Shown here piece by piece: positions 46,095-58,690 of a stretch of 64,000 nucleotides of DNA. Location: contig JADANN010000052.1 of NCBI GenBank assembly GCA_018806985.1, positions 78,684-142,683 on the forward strand, given 5' to 3'. Positions within the stretch are counted from its first letter, which is position 1. Each line of letters opens with the position of its first letter. The notes beneath the pieces were generated by a model that was not told where the DNA came from, ran no database searches, and was given only the letters and a program-made list of their open reading frames with translations. The stretch comes from Angiostrongylus vasorum (taxonomy: Eukaryota; Nematoda; Chromadorea; Rhabditida; Metastrongylidae). The position numbers and the translations under genes were made by a program.

Positions 46095-46770
46095 GAACGT
46101 TTTTCATGACAGATATCACGTGAAATACAACCGCCATCGTGTTGAGATATTTGCAAAATCTCAAACCCTAATCGCCGATTCGAGCCAGCGACCACACTTT
46201 TTTGAGTGAAGCCTCAGATCAATGGAGTTAAATGTAGATTTGGGGTTCGGACATCATACCGTTGGCAGATGATTGTTGATCGCACAGTTGGGATAAAAAA
46301 ATCTGGCTGAAAGAAAGCTAAAGCAAGAGCCTCCGTGGTAAAAAAAAAGCTCTCGGTGTTGATCAATCCCTGAGGGATGCGCCATGCATTCTACTTCATT
46401 AAGCATCGTTTGGAGGTGATTGAATGCATATCTGGCCATTACAATGACTCTCGGTGGTCTACCGATGTATCGAACCAGTGCAGCTATCCTTCCAAACAAG
46501 TTTGGTAACAGTTTGCCGACCATGGAGGGATGGAAAGGCTTGGTGGGCCACAGAAGCGGGGATCGATTCCGCGTGTGTGTGCCGCAGCGGCGCCTCCAAC
46601 CACTGCGCCACACACGTCTCAATGATAGAGCCGATAATACGTGAGCCTCAAAAAGGATAGTCGCTTTTCGGAGAGCACCTTAGGTTCCGAGTTTTGCTCA
46701 TATCTCAACCTGCTTCTGATGTACTCCACATATTACCTTGTCATGAAAAAAAAAGAATAGGCAGCAAATG
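46095..46770. repeat. Family B inverted pair (B5) interrupted by a SINE
   Basis: A minus-strand piece (GTGAAATACAACCGCC, GTTGAGATATTTGCAAAA, GATTCGAGCC) faces a plus-strand copy. The plus copy is broken after GAAAGCTAAAGCAAGAGCCT (near 46335) by the family A SINE 46345-46622 and resumes at ATACGTGAGCCTCAAAAAGG. The SINE is therefore younger than this family B copy. Confidence 0.6.
46345..46622 (-). repeat. tRNA-derived SINE, family A (copy A6), nested
   Basis: Well-preserved reverse copy from AAAAAGCTCTCGGTGTTG to the complement of TGTGGCGCA, inserted in the family B repeat. Its complement contains GGAATCGATCCCCGC-type B-box sequence. Confidence 0.75.
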
Positions 46771-47040
46771 TAAGCTGAGACAATGGATCCCGAGATTTTT
46801 TCGAATTTTTTTCTTTGGTTTTGGATTTTTTTTCAAGCGCTATGCAAGTTAAGGCGCCGTGCACTTCTCTTCTATGGGCATTCTCAGATCGTTTGTCGTT
46901 TTATCATCCGACATTTGTTGTGCCGACGTTACGACGTTATTATTGGTACTGATGTATTCATCAAATATCAAGTAGTCTTGAACTTTGCGGATAGAATCTG
47001 CTAGTCTTTTGCGATTTGGTGTACCTATGCTCGTATTCCT

Positions 47041-47162
<122 letters not shown>

Positions 47163-47499
47163 CATATAAATATAAGTACAAATAATGTTGTTTAACGTAT
47201 TAAGCTCGAGATGCATTGAATACCACGCATTTGATAGGAAAATAGTTGCCTGTGAAATCTTATTTTGTTACGGTAAAATCCCTTTTCTCAATCCCACAAG
47301 ACGTGTGTCTATTATTTTTTTCTGATCAAGGCTCGCATTTCGAACACAAAATAGATCTGCAGCCAGAATTTTGTCCTGGAATAAGCGATCGCGTTCAATA
47401 ATGCATCGTTCATGTCTCAGCTGCAGCTCCAGCGTTGGAAATTCAAAAGATTTAAACTTTATTTCCAATCTTTTTTAAAATCCTAATTCTAGGCGTGTT

Positions 47500-47665
47500 A
47501 GCCTCCAAGTCAAGATGGCACTACCAGTGTCCAACGGTATTCATCAAGAAGACGATAATCCTCAAAGAGCAGCCGAATCTACGAGCGAGATGTTCGAAGA
47601 CCTTGGCGGACGATGCATGCGAGAGACGAATCGTGAACGAAAAGCACTGCAATTTGCACAGTATA
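47500..47665 (+). repeat. SINE-like family D, partial (copy D6)
   Basis: Body fragment only (CCAACGGTATTCATCAAGAA, GAAGACCTTGGCGGACGATG, GAGACGAATCG). The open frame here, starting ATGGCACTACC, is shared with the diverged intronic copy at 27.3 kb only because both are repeats. Confidence 0.5.
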
Positions 47666-48113
47666 AACGTAGATTGAAATTAAAGTTGGTAGATCTTGCG
47701 GTTTAAATTTAAAAAGAATGGAAATAGAAACATAGCAATTTTCGATGGGGACAAAGCCTCCTCCATATATTGGTGAACTTCTCAGCTCTTTATGTTTCCT
47801 AGTAATTAAGAAATCCACCAGCAATTGCCGAAAAAACAAGTTCTGGGGGCGACGTGTTAAATATAATCCGTGCAAGAAACGATTCTTCACTTTACTAACT
47901 TTCGATAAGTTCAATAAATACTTCTTATCTCACAGGAACGAAGCTTTCAATTTGGAAATTTCAGCAGTCGAACATTGATCACGCCAGCAAAAGCTAAGAA
48001 ATTCGTACCGTTTTCCTCGTTTTCGCGAAATAACGGCATGCTGGAAGTAGTTGAATAAGAACTGATAAGATTTGAAGTAGTTATTTTTTTTTGATAAGCT
48101 TTCAGGAATGTTG

Positions 48114-48480
48114 GGCTAACATCTCGACGTGTTCATGTTCATCAGAGCCTGTAATCCGAGCCGGGTGGTCTGCAGTTGCTCGTCTTCTGGATGTGGCGTC
48201 TTCGTTTCGAGTGGGTTCTTCCTCAATGGGGCATGTTTCCATATGAAATATTGTTATGCTTCATGCAATCCGATAATGATGGTGACTTCTGCAACGTGGA
48301 TTGTCCGAATAAAGAAGTTATTACCAGCGGACTTTCACTACTATCAACAAGTGGTGTCTTGTATGAAAGATCTTTGCCAGATGAGAATGCCTCATTCGAA
48401 AAAATGCTCCAGTGAGAAAGATTCTAGTCGATATAAAGATGAAGACGTCATCTCAAGAAGACCAACAACTGCGGATCATT
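48114..48480. mobile_element. Fold-back element, family H second subtype, diverged
   Basis: The left arm has a core at 48114-48149 (minus: GGCT, CTGATGA, poorly paired stem II, GAGATGTT, AGCC) followed by CGTCTTCTGGATGTGGCGTC. The right part near 48440-48475 has the complement of these blocks (AAGACCAACAACTGCGGAT). It matches the element at 32281-32715 but with more changes. CTGATGA and the GGCT/AGCC stem survive although GAAA has become GAGA. Confidence 0.55.
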
Positions 48481-48694
48481 GGAAACTGAATTTTCTTTAT
48501 TCGAACCGAGGTGACTTCCTGACGAGGGAACTGGTCTATCCTAGGAAGTTTCGTGGAGCAATTCAGTCCTATTCATGGTTCACATTTGTTACCTAGAAAT
48601 AAGACAACTACAAAAATCATCACTAAAACGAGTCCATTTGATGAAAAAAAAACTCATCCGTTGGCAATAAATAGGTCTTTAACGAATGTTCAAA

Positions 48695-48860
48695 AAATCA
48701 CCTGTATCACCTGTAGTCTCGTTGATCGTCGAGTGACTCGAGCGGGCGCCAGTAAATCTTCCATTTTTCCCTGTCGCGTGCAAGAGTAGCCCAGTGAGTT
48801 TTGCTCCCTCTAGTGATTCGTTGAGCACCATATCTTTCTTCTACGCTCTTCATGAAGAAC
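48695..48860 (-). mobile_element. RTE 3' end fragment
   Basis: Matches only the last about 165 bp of the RTE copies at 22.8 and 57.0 kb (GATCGTCGAGTGACTCGAGC and the C-terminal coding stretch). Extreme 5' truncation is normal for target-primed insertion. The RTE 3' end contains CACCTGTATCACCTGT-type repeats in all copies. Confidence 0.7.
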
Positions 48861-49067
48861 TGATATTTATCGGATATTAACCAAATGGTGGTGTTTTAAG
48901 TACGAGAAATGAAAAAAGGAAATTATCGGTGACTTCCGCGTTCGGTAACCGATTACTATATTGCATATGACCTCTATTTTCCGGAATATGTTCTACAATG
49001 ACTAATTAACCGACTTTACGTTTTGGAACGATGGAGCTTTGGAGGAGTAATCATACCGTAGTCGGCG

Positions 49068-49612
49068 ATGAACTCCATGGTCGAAAGAGGTCATCGAGTG
49101 GCTCAACTGTCTGGACCAACACGTTATGTGACATTGCCAGAACTGGAAAAAAGAAGCACAAAATTCACGTCTTTAAGTTCAGTCCTTTCGGATTTATTTA
49201 ATGGGCCATGCTCTTTTCAGAATCATACGGTACAACGACAACCACTTGGAGGGTTTTATTGCGGTGGAGAGAATTTCTCGCGCAGATATTTTGGTCCACT
49301 ACAAAAGTATTTGTTGAAAATCCGTGTAAGACCATTGAAAATAAAATATTGCAAATAAACACGAAAGTGTACTTGGTAGGAAACAGAATATGGTGTAATG
49401 AATATCGATATCCCCACTTCCTTGGACACGAGGCCGACCAGGTGAAAATTAAAGGTAAACGAATCTATCTTTCTGAAGCAGTGAACGTAGTTCGAAAAAT
49501 GGACGGTAAACTGAACGTAGCCGCTGTTGTTCAGAAGGACAGAGTGAACGTGAACCATACTCTTCTGTCCTACACAGAAACGGCAAACAATCTTTTGATA
49601 TGTCTTCGGTAA
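49068..49612 (+). CDS. Unidentified open region, two overlapping frames
   Basis: Frames 49068-49358 and 49208-49612 together are open for about 540 bp, the second ending with a coding-like stretch (HEADQVKIKGKRIYLSEAV, VVRKMDGKLNVAAVVQKDR). I recognise no family. The minus strand is also open over 49256-49558. It may be a transposon-derived fragment or a decayed single-exon gene. Confidence 0.2.
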
Positions 49613-50755
49613 AAAACTTGAAAATTACATGACACTATCTAAGATTCTTCATCTGACCGCATTTCCACTGAGTACATACGAAAAAAATTGACAAAGGAGC
49701 GCTGTCAAGCAAAGATGAAACCAACCCTACTTCAACTATGATTCGAAAACCAAAGGACTACTTTGAAGAGGGTGTGGTAAACAGCTACCGGTTCTCAACA
49801 ACCCGACGTCATTGACTACTCAAATTTTTTTCCGAGCTCGAGGATATTCGCTACATGTACCTCGTCTAGTGGAAGAACTCCAAAACACTTTCAGTGTTTT
49901 CGTTGCAGTAGTGGAAGTATTCGAGTTTCCACTGGTAGCACATTAGGTTAAACAGACAAAGAGCTGTGAAAACGCACAAATCATTCCAATTATCTGAGAG
50001 AATGAATATTCTAAGGAGAGCGGTAAGCGTACCCCTTTACATGTGACGCTGTTTCGCAGTTATAGGAACCCGCAGGTGCGAGCGCCTTACGAAATTTTAT
50101 TTAACATAGCTCTAAAAAAGTATATTCGTTGAAGTGTTGACAACTCTACGTTTTTCCTTACTTGTTCATTGCCAATAGCTCGTGGAACATACCGCTCTTC
50201 TTCCACGGCGAACATTGTTTGCTTGACTGTGGCTAAAACGAGAATTCCAACTTAACTGTTATGTGAGTCCACTGTCTTTCACATTAGAAAAATCTGCGAA
50301 AATTCTTATCGAATTTGTGACATTCTCACCTTCTCTAAAACTGCAGCGGTTCGCTTCGATTATCCACGGCCGTTCATTCTTCCGATGTGGGTTTTCGTGC
50401 CCACATCGAGCCGACCGACCGCTGTCGAATCGTGCGAAGTGCCGGATGAACTAAGCACCTCACCCGGCAATGTGCTTTTATACACGTGGGTTGTTGGCTT
50501 GTTGTTTGTCGGCTGATAACGTGATTCTTGATACTGATATGGCTACATGTAGGCAGTCTAACCTGTAGGGGTTGTTATCGTGCCAGCTCGTACCCTGCAA
50601 ATGAGTGTTTTCCAAAACAGACACGTTTTACCTTGGCATAAATGACCATGTTTTTTACTTGACTATTGAGCTGTAATCTATAGAGAAGGCTTTAGCTCTT
50701 TCGGTACTTCCGTTTTTTTTTCACTTATATGATCTTACAAATTGATCTTGCTCAG
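49613..50755. other. Unassigned stretch
   Basis: One plus-strand frame at 50263-50454 shows no motif. No repeats of the window's families and no in-phase exons were found. Confidence 0.3.
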
Positions 50756-50878
50756 CTGATGCGAGGTTGGTGTAGGTCTTCGTTGTCGTTGTTGTTGTTG
50801 TTGCTGTTGTTGTCGTCGTTGCTGTTGGTGTTGTTGGTCGATGGCTGACGTATCGGCGACTTCGCCTTCCTCAGAGCC
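50756..50878. repeat. Family H fragment with internal (GTT)n microsatellite and core
   Basis: CAGCTGATGCGAGGTTGGTG (near 50756) is followed by a GTT/GTC-rich trinucleotide tract (50778-50840). Then comes a hammerhead-like core at 50843-50878 on the minus strand: CGGCT, CTGAGGA, A, GGCGA-AG-TCGCC, GATACGTC, AGCC. Stem II has five perfect pairs, but GAAA is GATA. The CGAGGTTGTT block lies at the same place in other family H arms, so the microsatellite grew inside the element. Confidence 0.55.
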
Positions 50879-51319
50879 GGGCTGTTACGAGTGGGACTCA
50901 GTTTTTTCCCTTATTGGTAGTAATAGCACGTTCTGTGAACGCCTTATTGATGCTGGATTCAAAGGTGAATACTAATTTCTGATTACGAAATCTCTTAAAA
51001 CGTTGTTTGGCGCGCAGCCTCGTTCGACGAAAGGGAGAGTCAGTCACCGAAGCGAAATTTGCAGCCCTTTTCTTTTGGGTTTTCTCTTCTTTCTGAATTT
51101 TTGGTGGGGTTATTATTATTCCACTGTGGATCCCACTTTGTTTTTCTCGATGGCGAAAGTGTACAAAAATTACAAAAGTAATTTACCTCTTGTACGCGTT
51201 TTCCCCACGAAACTTCCTTTCTGAAGGATTCGCAGTCGACTAGTCCGACTAGTGAGGCTACGTGGAGCATTCCAAAAAATATGAGACATTCTGCTTTCCT
51301 CAGACGATGATGGATCCAA

Positions 51320-51610
51320 TGAAGGATACTCTGTTTCTGCTACGTTAATTTGAGACATATCTTCTGTGTTTAAAAAAAACGTATTCATTTATACGTGTTT
51401 GAGTGTGGCCTCGCTTACGCAGACTGTGTTTTGCAACTCAATTCGGGGAAAAAATCTGCAATAAAATGATCTGGAAATGTGGGAAATGTGGTTAGGAGCC
51501 ACCTCCAACAAACAGGCCCCCCCTCGTCTATTCTGGGAGTGACGGACGAGCCACCTGTGATCGTACCCAACCCACACATTCTGTGTCAGCACGCTATAGT
51601 TGGCTGTCAG
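51320..51610 (+). mobile_element. RTE 5' untranslated remnant, strongly diverged
   Basis: Parallels the RTE 5' region at 25465-25650 block by block: TTTCTGCTACGTTAATTTG against TTTCTGCTGCGTCGATTTG, CAACTCAATTCGG, CTGCAATAAAATGATCTGG, and GGTTAGGAGCCACCTCCAA. Coding sequence does not follow recognisably. Confidence 0.5.
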
Positions 51611-52217
51611 AAGCTAAGTGCAGTAAAAGCATGCTTATTGGATTCCAAAGGTTCGGTTTTTTTCTTGTCGGGCTATGCATACTAATTTCATGACTAGTCG
51701 AAAGCAAATCGAAATGCAGAAGTGGGAACAGTAAAGTCATTCTCAACACTTAGTAATTTACAAAAAATACGCCGTTGGAAAAGTTCATTTCTCGAGGACG
51801 TCCCCCCCCCCAAACACTTCGAAGAATACAGACATATAGTCATCTGAAACCAAGGTGAATGGAATTTTTTTTTATATCGGGGTTACTTGGATTATGGATC
51901 TATGAGACAACATACTCTTGTGGGAACTCAGTTGAAAGTTTCACACTTTCGTTAGTTTCACACGTAATGCTGAACTATTTTCCCTTGAAGGCAAAGTACT
52001 TAAAAAACTAACTGAGAGATTTCACAATACATACCCTGCCGCTAAAAAGAGTAGGCGGTAAATAATAAGTCAAAATTGCGATTATAACTGGGAGATATTT
52101 AGCCATATTCGAGCTGTAAAAATTCTCCTTTAGACATTTATCTTGATATTCGACGGCTCCGACGGAGGGTTTGCATTCCTATGCAGGCATACAAATTGCA
52201 GTTGTGTAAAAACAGAA

Positions 52218-52605
52218 TCCTCCAAACGGTTTACCTCCTCATCGTGGCTGGGAAGTGATCCTGGGTGTCGGGCTATGATGTACAGCGGAAGGATTCGTTC
52301 CCCAGCAGGACCTCCCAAGCTGGGAAAGAGTCTGGCATTTCCATCAGGAAGCCCAGCTAATAGTTAACCAGTACCAGGATGCAGCACCGTTCCGGTATCA
52401 AATTAGTCGCTTTGTGGCAGATCTCGCCCTAATCCACATGGGCGGACCACTTATGGTGGTCACGACCCGGGACAGACTTTAGCTAGGCTGACATCGGGTC
52501 TCCAGATAACCACAATGGCTAGGCCAGCAAAACTCTGAAAAAAATAGAAATTATGCTAAGACCCGCACAACCAGTGAAGACGTGCTCTCCAAGTGTCCAA
52601 GTATC
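52218..52605 (-). repeat. Interspersed repeat family C (copy C5)
   Basis: Complete-looking reverse copy from AAACGGTTTACCTCCTCATC to CCAAGTGTCCAAGTATCC, with the GTATCAAATTAGTCG and AACTCTGAAAAAAATAG blocks. Confidence 0.65.
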
Positions 52606-53404
52606 CCAAATATGAAGTAACACTATGTATTCATTAGGTGGTTACATCACCATGTTATGAACTTATGGGCTCTTAGTTTTTTGAACCTTCATGTCTCGAT
52701 GATGAACTTCAGCTTTAATGGCCACGCCTAAGGAAGTCTCTTCTCCTGATTCTCTTGGTGCTGACCAAGTGAGCGCTCCATTTCCCTAATTTCTAGGCAA
52801 GAAACACACACACACACGTAAACGAACACGTTTGTGCTTAGCTGTGACGTCTGAGCTCTCGAAATTTCATTTTAATAAGTTACCTAAGTGGCCCGATCTT
52901 GTAGAAGTTGTTTTATCCATTTTAAGCATCGATAAGCATCGTCCGTAAAATAATGCTGAGCCAATGGCTTTTTTAAATACATCTTTTATCATTGTTTCAG
53001 ATCCAATAGCACTCTCTATTAGCAGGATAGTCCATAACTCCAATAATCCATAACGAAGCTGTAGACCCTTTCCAAATTGGTTGCCGTCGTTGACCTAGGG
53101 TATCTCACCGTTCTATGACTAACCACTGATGACCTCATCTTCATCACCTTCTTTGTCTTTTTAATCGTATTCGTTTTCCTCACAATAATGGACAGAAAAG
53201 TGTCTTTAGCTCCTTCTTGTTTGCTCTCGATGAATAGTGAGTAGTGAAGCCCAATTCTTCCACTTTCCACCTGATTCAGTCGTATGAACTCGACTTCTTT
53301 GACCAGCAATTTGTTGTTTTTTCCTTCCTAATCGGTTTGGTCCATCATAGTTGTCGTATCGAATGCGAGGAGTTAAAAAAGTAAAAAAAGATGAAACTCT
53401 TGTC

Positions 53405-53655
53405 GTCATCGCTCAATCCCTGAGGGTTGCGTTATGGATTCGATTTCATTAAGCATCGTTGGAGGTGAATGAATGCATATTTGGCCTTTACTCGCGGTTG
53501 CCTGCTGATGCATCGAGTTAGTGCTGCTATCCACCCAGACACGGCCGGTACCTCACTGCCGATCCCAGAGGAATGGAGGCTTTGGTGAGTCTGGGGTGCG
53601 GGATCGATACAATGTGTATTGCCTGGCGCCTCCTACCACTACGCTGCACGCGCCC
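53405..53655 (-). repeat. tRNA-derived SINE, family A (copy A7)
   Basis: Reverse copy, tail missing, from CGCTCAATCCCTGAGGGTTG to the complement of the tRNA head (GGGCGCGTGCAGCGTAGTGG, a good A box). Diverged in the middle. Confidence 0.65.
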
Positions 53656-54234
53656 GCTCGAAAGTACGACAACATACGAAAATACCGAAATACTCCCAAT
53701 GCATGTTGGGAAATTGTCTGTCAAAGGGCCGAAAGAGCATTGATTGAGAGGTGGGCGAGACTTTTTTCACACAGTGGTTGACAATGTTCTTGAAACCAGA
53801 TCGGTCACATCGAAGAGACTTTTGTTGGCCATGACGATAGTTAAATATCTCCGATGGCAGTGACAGATCCGATAAGGATGGCGATATGCTCTGAAAGCAG
53901 CACAGATGCGATAACATGGCCAATTCCGTTCTGTGGCTGTTCCACAGTCTGAGTAACAGAGACTGTTGTTAACGAGAAAGCTGTTCAACATCTCAATTTC
54001 TGAGCGCCCTGGCCCTGTGCTAGAAATTAGAGAGAAACCTACGAAAACCCTTAGCACCCATCGATCCCACTACATGCAAACATTCCCAAATCACACCGAT
54101 CCTTCTTCTGATCCAGATTTGGTCTAGGAACCAACAATTCGTGTGCTGAAGGACGTTGCGAATGTAATGTGCATTCGGTGACTGCCCATTACACACCGAG
54201 TCTTACGTCGAGTCGCAATGGAGTGTTAGAGTTG

Positions 54235-55745
54235 CTAGACGTTGGTGGGGGTCCGTTTTAACGCCTCTCTGCGTCGTCTCCTTTTGTTTTTTGTGTTGAT
54301 ATTGATGTTTTCGGGAAAAGACCCATTCGAAATGTTTTTTTTTGAATAGCCATGGATACGATCGATTAACATATTCTTCAAATTTGCAATGAGTTGGAGT
54401 GGTTCATTGTGGTGTTGCGTTTCAGACGTCACTGGTGTCCATAGGCACTTTCAGTTCTTCTTCCCAACCAGAGCTTACCTCACTCAAGCACTTATCCCTT
54501 AACGATGGCGTCTAGTGTCTAATATGGTACACATTACTTCAACCATTTGTAGTCTTGCTACTTTTCCTCAGCTACTAGCCTAACTTCTCGTAAGATGCTG
54601 GCATTCCTCTCATCATACGAATGCTTTCCCGTTAATGTTCGCAATGCTAATGATATCCAGGACAGTGACAACGCTCAAATTTGTTTTGACTTTTTTTAGG
54701 TCTTCGTGACTGATTGCACCAGAACTAGAGGAAACCATTCCTTGCTAAAAGCTTTCACCAAACATTTTCGAGCGCAGCTATACGGCATCTTATCTGGCGA
54801 ATTCATTTAAGGTGTGTTTCATGAGGCGATTGTCGCTGGTCGAATGTGGTCGTGCAAAAAACTGGTCATAGTTTTTATAAGCACAACGTCAGAGGAGATG
54901 TCGGCCATCGAACCGTGTGCACTCGTGCTGTGGAACTGCGCCAGATCTTTGTCGTATCCATCGAGAAACTTCCAGAATGTTCGCCTTCTCAGGATACTGA
55001 GCATTGTGAGTTGTGATTAGCATACATTCCCTGAAGTTTTAAAATCGGCATGGTTTGACTTTTTTAGCCGCTCTTTCTAGTCTCTTGCTTTCTGTTTAGG
55101 GCATCTCTCGATTGTTCGTTGGCCTGGGTACCCGGCATTATGGCGTTGCCTCTGCATGAGACGTGAAGCGCGTCGTTGGGTGGCTTCTGATGTACGTAAT
55201 TTCGTCTTCGTATTTACGTCATGATGTGTTTGGAAGACGCAATAGAAATCCTTCCAGAGGTTGCATTACTGCCTCCTTAAAAATTTTCTCTATTCAGCAA
55301 TAAGCCAGATACCTTCTTTCTCTCGTCATGTAGGGAACCACGTATGGATACGCTAGCATATAGCCATTCAAGATCAGTTCTTGCAAGTGCATTCCGTTCA
55401 TCAGTGCTGTCAGGCAGTATTTCTTAGCCACGACGAAGGCCACCACTTCGTGCAAAGCCAAGATTCGTTGGATTTGGAACCTTAATGTAGTGATATTTGT
55501 GGGTTCAATGCTACTTTGTTGTACACTCATTACATTTTCTGCTATTTAATAGGGGATAATATTGCCGAGTTTCTTCATTGTAGGATTCTCCGATCCTGTG
55601 AACAAACGGCGATCTCTGATTGTCCAATGCCAGGAAAAGAAACTTGTGAACAGGCTTGTACCAGTCGTGAATTGATTAACAGACTGATTCGCTCGGATAA
55701 AAATTGGGTTCAGTTGCAAGCAATCAGAAGGCGCTGGCAAAGGTA
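54235..55745. other. Exon-like blocks, strand undecided
   Basis: Several blocks have splice signals. On the plus strand, 54810-55012 ends at a strong ATT|GTGAGT donor, and 55100-55190 follows a TTCTGTTTAG acceptor; joined in phase they end SI|GISRLFVGLGTRHYGVA and then a TGA. A further block 55600-55745 follows TTCATTGTAG. On the minus strand, 55530-55294, 55004-54819 (RRRTFWKFLDGYDKDLAQFH) and 54432-54235 (basic, KNKRRRRREALKR) are equally open, with a good GAG|GTAAGC donor at 54483. I recognise neither set. One gene probably exists here, but I cannot say on which strand. Confidence 0.3.
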
Positions 55746-56164
55746 GTTAAGTCCGCATTAGTTCGGTTCTATGGTTTTCCTTACTTTCACAGCGCATCTC
55801 AAGCTGCACTTTAGATGGACAAGTTGCACCAGATTTTTACGAAATTTCACGCTGAAATAGTGGTAATTTTACTAACAGAAAGGAAATAGTTGACAACCTC
55901 TGACCGTGACTGATTTTCGGTATTTGAGTCGCCTAACTGCGACATTTTTTTGCCGTACGTAATGCTTTTCGATTTCAATGTGTTATCGACTGTGCTGTTC
56001 CCCTTAAAACAATTACAACGCACTTTGCTCTTGAGCTTTTGATCTCACGGTTAGCTTCTTTTGTATGCTTCATTGGCTATTTCTGTACCATTCGTACCTT
56101 GCACTTCGTGCAATTACTCCTGTGAGGTTTTCCTCACTTTTTCGAATATTTCCGCCTTTGTGTA

Positions 56165-56450
56165 AAGGATAAAAGGATAAAGGTGTAGGCGTTGATCTAT
56201 CTCCGAAAGATGCGCCATGCATTCGATTTCATTAGGCATCATTGGAAGCGATTGAATGCACATATGGCTTTTACAATGGGTTGCGGTGGCCTAGCGATGT
56301 ATCGTGCCAGTGCTGCTATCCTCCCTAGACAAGTCTGGTGCTAATCAGCCGACCCCGGATGGAAGGAAGGCTTGGTGAGCCTTGGGCGTGGGGGATCGAT
56401 CACATGTATGGTGCAGGGCGCCTCCGACCACTACGCTACAAGCTCTCTAC
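56165..56450 (-). repeat. tRNA-derived SINE, family A (copy A8)
   Basis: Reverse copy with tail intact (AAAGGATAAAAGGATAAAGG), body (GTGCCAGTGCTGCTATCC) and tRNA-like head (complement of TAGCGTAGTGGTCGGAGGCG). Confidence 0.75.
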
Positions 56451-56959
56451 ACCTACTCTGTGCACGATGAAACAGTTGATAGATGACGTCGATTCGGTGC
56501 TACAGACGCGATAACAATAACATCGGTTCCGCAATATATGTGTATTTTAGCGTTATCATTTTTTTATATTCTGTCGTTCCATACGATTTCCGTGATTCAT
56601 CATGGTGATTGAAGTGTTGACGATGGTTAGGTACTAGTCAAATATTAAACTTTATATGTTTGAACCCTTTCGGCCAAAGACAATTTATACTTCGTTTTTG
56701 ATCAACTCCTCATCAAAAATGAACAAGAACATAATGGTGCATCTCTTCTGTTCCCCATGAAGTAATCTGAAGATGATGAATCGGAAGATGAGGATGAACC
56801 AAAGAACGGTGTGGTGAGATGGTTAAACTTAGTAGTATAGTGCAAACCCGTAACTTCGAAAGCCGTCATCCTATGTGAATTAACAAATTCTGCTCGCATG
56901 AAAACAAAAAAAATACACTGGTATGATCTATTAGAGATCAGCTTATGCAGGGGTCGGAC

Positions 56960-58215
56960 ATCACCTGTATCACCTGTGGTCCTGTCGATCGTCGAGTGAC
57001 TCGAGCGGGCGCCAGTAAGTCTTCCATTTTTTTCCTGTCGCGCGCAAGAGTAGCCCAATGGGTTCTGCTCGCTCTATGGACTCGTCGAGCATCATGTCTT
57101 TCTTCAAGGCTCTTTGTGAAGAATTCTGACCATCGAGTCGGTGGTCTTCCTGCAGTACGTTTGACATCCCGAGGAATCCAGTCACTAACGGCTCTTGTCC
57201 ATCGGTTGTCATTCATACGCATTACGTGTCCGGCCCACCTTATCTTCGATTGTTTGGCGTACAGAACGGGCATCTTTGATTTTTTGATCGTCGACGCAGA
57301 TCGGAGCTTCGGATCACATCCCTTACTTGTGTCAGCGGGATACTCCTAGTATCGCCTTTTCGACTGCGCGTTCGATAACGCTAAGTGACCTTTCATCCTG
57401 CTTACGCAGCGACCAAATTTCTGACGCATACGTTAGGGCAGGAAGTGCCGTTGAGTCGAAAAAAGTGGGCAAGGAGTTGGGTGTTCCTTGTTCTCTTCAC
57501 TACATCCTCGATGCTCTTGAAAGCACCCCAAGCCGCTCGTTTCCTTCTGCTCAGCTCTGAAGCTAGGTCGTGCATCATATTGATTTCCCGACCTAGATAG
57601 ATATAACTGGAGCATTCGAAGATATTCGTTCGTTCCATTCAGCGTGAATAAGGTATACGAAACCAATCCGTTCTTCATGAACATCGTTTTTGTGAGATTT
57701 AGTTGAAGACCAATCTTTCCACAGGCTTTATCAAAGTCGGTAAGCATACTTTCCGCTTGGCTAATGTTTGGCGTTATAAGGACGATGTCATCAGCAAAGC
57801 GAAGATGGTGTAACTGCCGACCATCGATTTTCACTCCCATATTATCCCATTCCAATGTCCGCATGACGTTCTGGAGGGTAGCGGTAAATAATTTTTTGGC
57901 GAGATGGTATCGCCTTGCCTAACTCCTGTTTTGACGTCAGTGATAATATTGTCGTAGAATGGTGATGCCTTGGTAGCGAAAATTTTGTACAGCTCACGAA
58001 GAATCTTTATGTACTGAGTAGGAACTTCTTGACTATCTAGGGCTTCCAAGACTGCTTCTATCTCGACTGAATTAAAGGCCTTTTTGTAAATCGATGAAGG
58101 TGAGACAGAGCGGTTTTTTGTACTCTCGCGATACTTCAATGAGCCTTGTTACCGTGTGGATGTGGTCCATCGTACTAAATCCTTTTCGAAACCCTGCTTG
58201 CTCACATGGCTGTCG
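56960..58215 (-). mobile_element. RTE-clade retrotransposon, 5'-truncated, FADD intact
   Basis: Minus-strand RT domain and C-terminus. Seen in order are the palm helix region (near 58139-57990: FNSVEIEAVLEALDSQEVPT), VRQGDTISPK (near 57930), the catalytic FADDIVLITPNI (near 57800), KIGLQLNLTKTMFM (near 57700) and the C-terminal IRWAGHVMRMNDNRWTRAV and GRPPTRWSEFFTKSLEERHD (57250-57080). The 5' end stops abruptly at the position equivalent to about 24060 of the other copy. Frameshifts interrupt the frame, but the active-site box is unmutated, so this copy is younger than the one at 22.8 kb. Confidence 0.85.
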
Positions 58216-58507
58216 TTCGTCCATGGGAGGGTCGGACATATGTGGACAAAAGAAGGACCAGTCGTGAGAAAAAGTGTAGTATAGACGGGTTCATCAGCAT
58301 CTGCTTTCGGATTGTTAAACGGTCACTACTGAGGATTTGTCGAAGTCCCACTTTCGCCTTTGGAAAGAATTCTGTTGTACCTGAGGTTATGGCAAGAATC
58401 AGATTAGAAGAGCCCTTGGTCCAGACAATGCAATGCACAAATCATTATTAGTTGTAGCAAGGTACAATGAGGCAGATTTTTCGTGGCTATACAGTGGCAA
58501 GCCTGTG

Positions 58508-58690
58508 ATGCCTGTAGCGTAGTGATCTGAGGCGCCCTGCCATACACATGGGATCAATGCTCGCGCCCCCATGCTGACCAAGCCCTCTATCCCTTCGGGG
58601 TCGGCAAATTGGTACCAGAGTTGTCTGGGAGGACAGCAGCACTGGATAGATACATCGATAGGCCACCACAAGTTGCTATAAAGGCTTAAG
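58508..58690 (+). repeat. tRNA-derived SINE, family A (copy A9), 3'-truncated
   Basis: The head (TGTAGCGTAGTGATCTGAGG, ACATGGGATCAATGCTCGCG) and body (TCGGCAAATTGGTACCAGAG) are present, but the copy stops near 58690 before the tail. Confidence 0.7.

Noticed and set aside
46254..46644. Overlapping 60-120 residue open frames with similar counterparts at 14.6, 34.0 and 58.5 kb.
   Set aside because: They are translations of SINE family A copies in various frames; no frame is conserved across copies.
47515..47706. Open frame starting ATGGCACTACC, similar to a frame at 27.3 kb; looked like an N-terminal exon shared by two anillin paralogues.
   Set aside because: Both sites align with repeat family D over a longer stretch, on the same strand and with the same flanks, so the similarity is repeat-derived.
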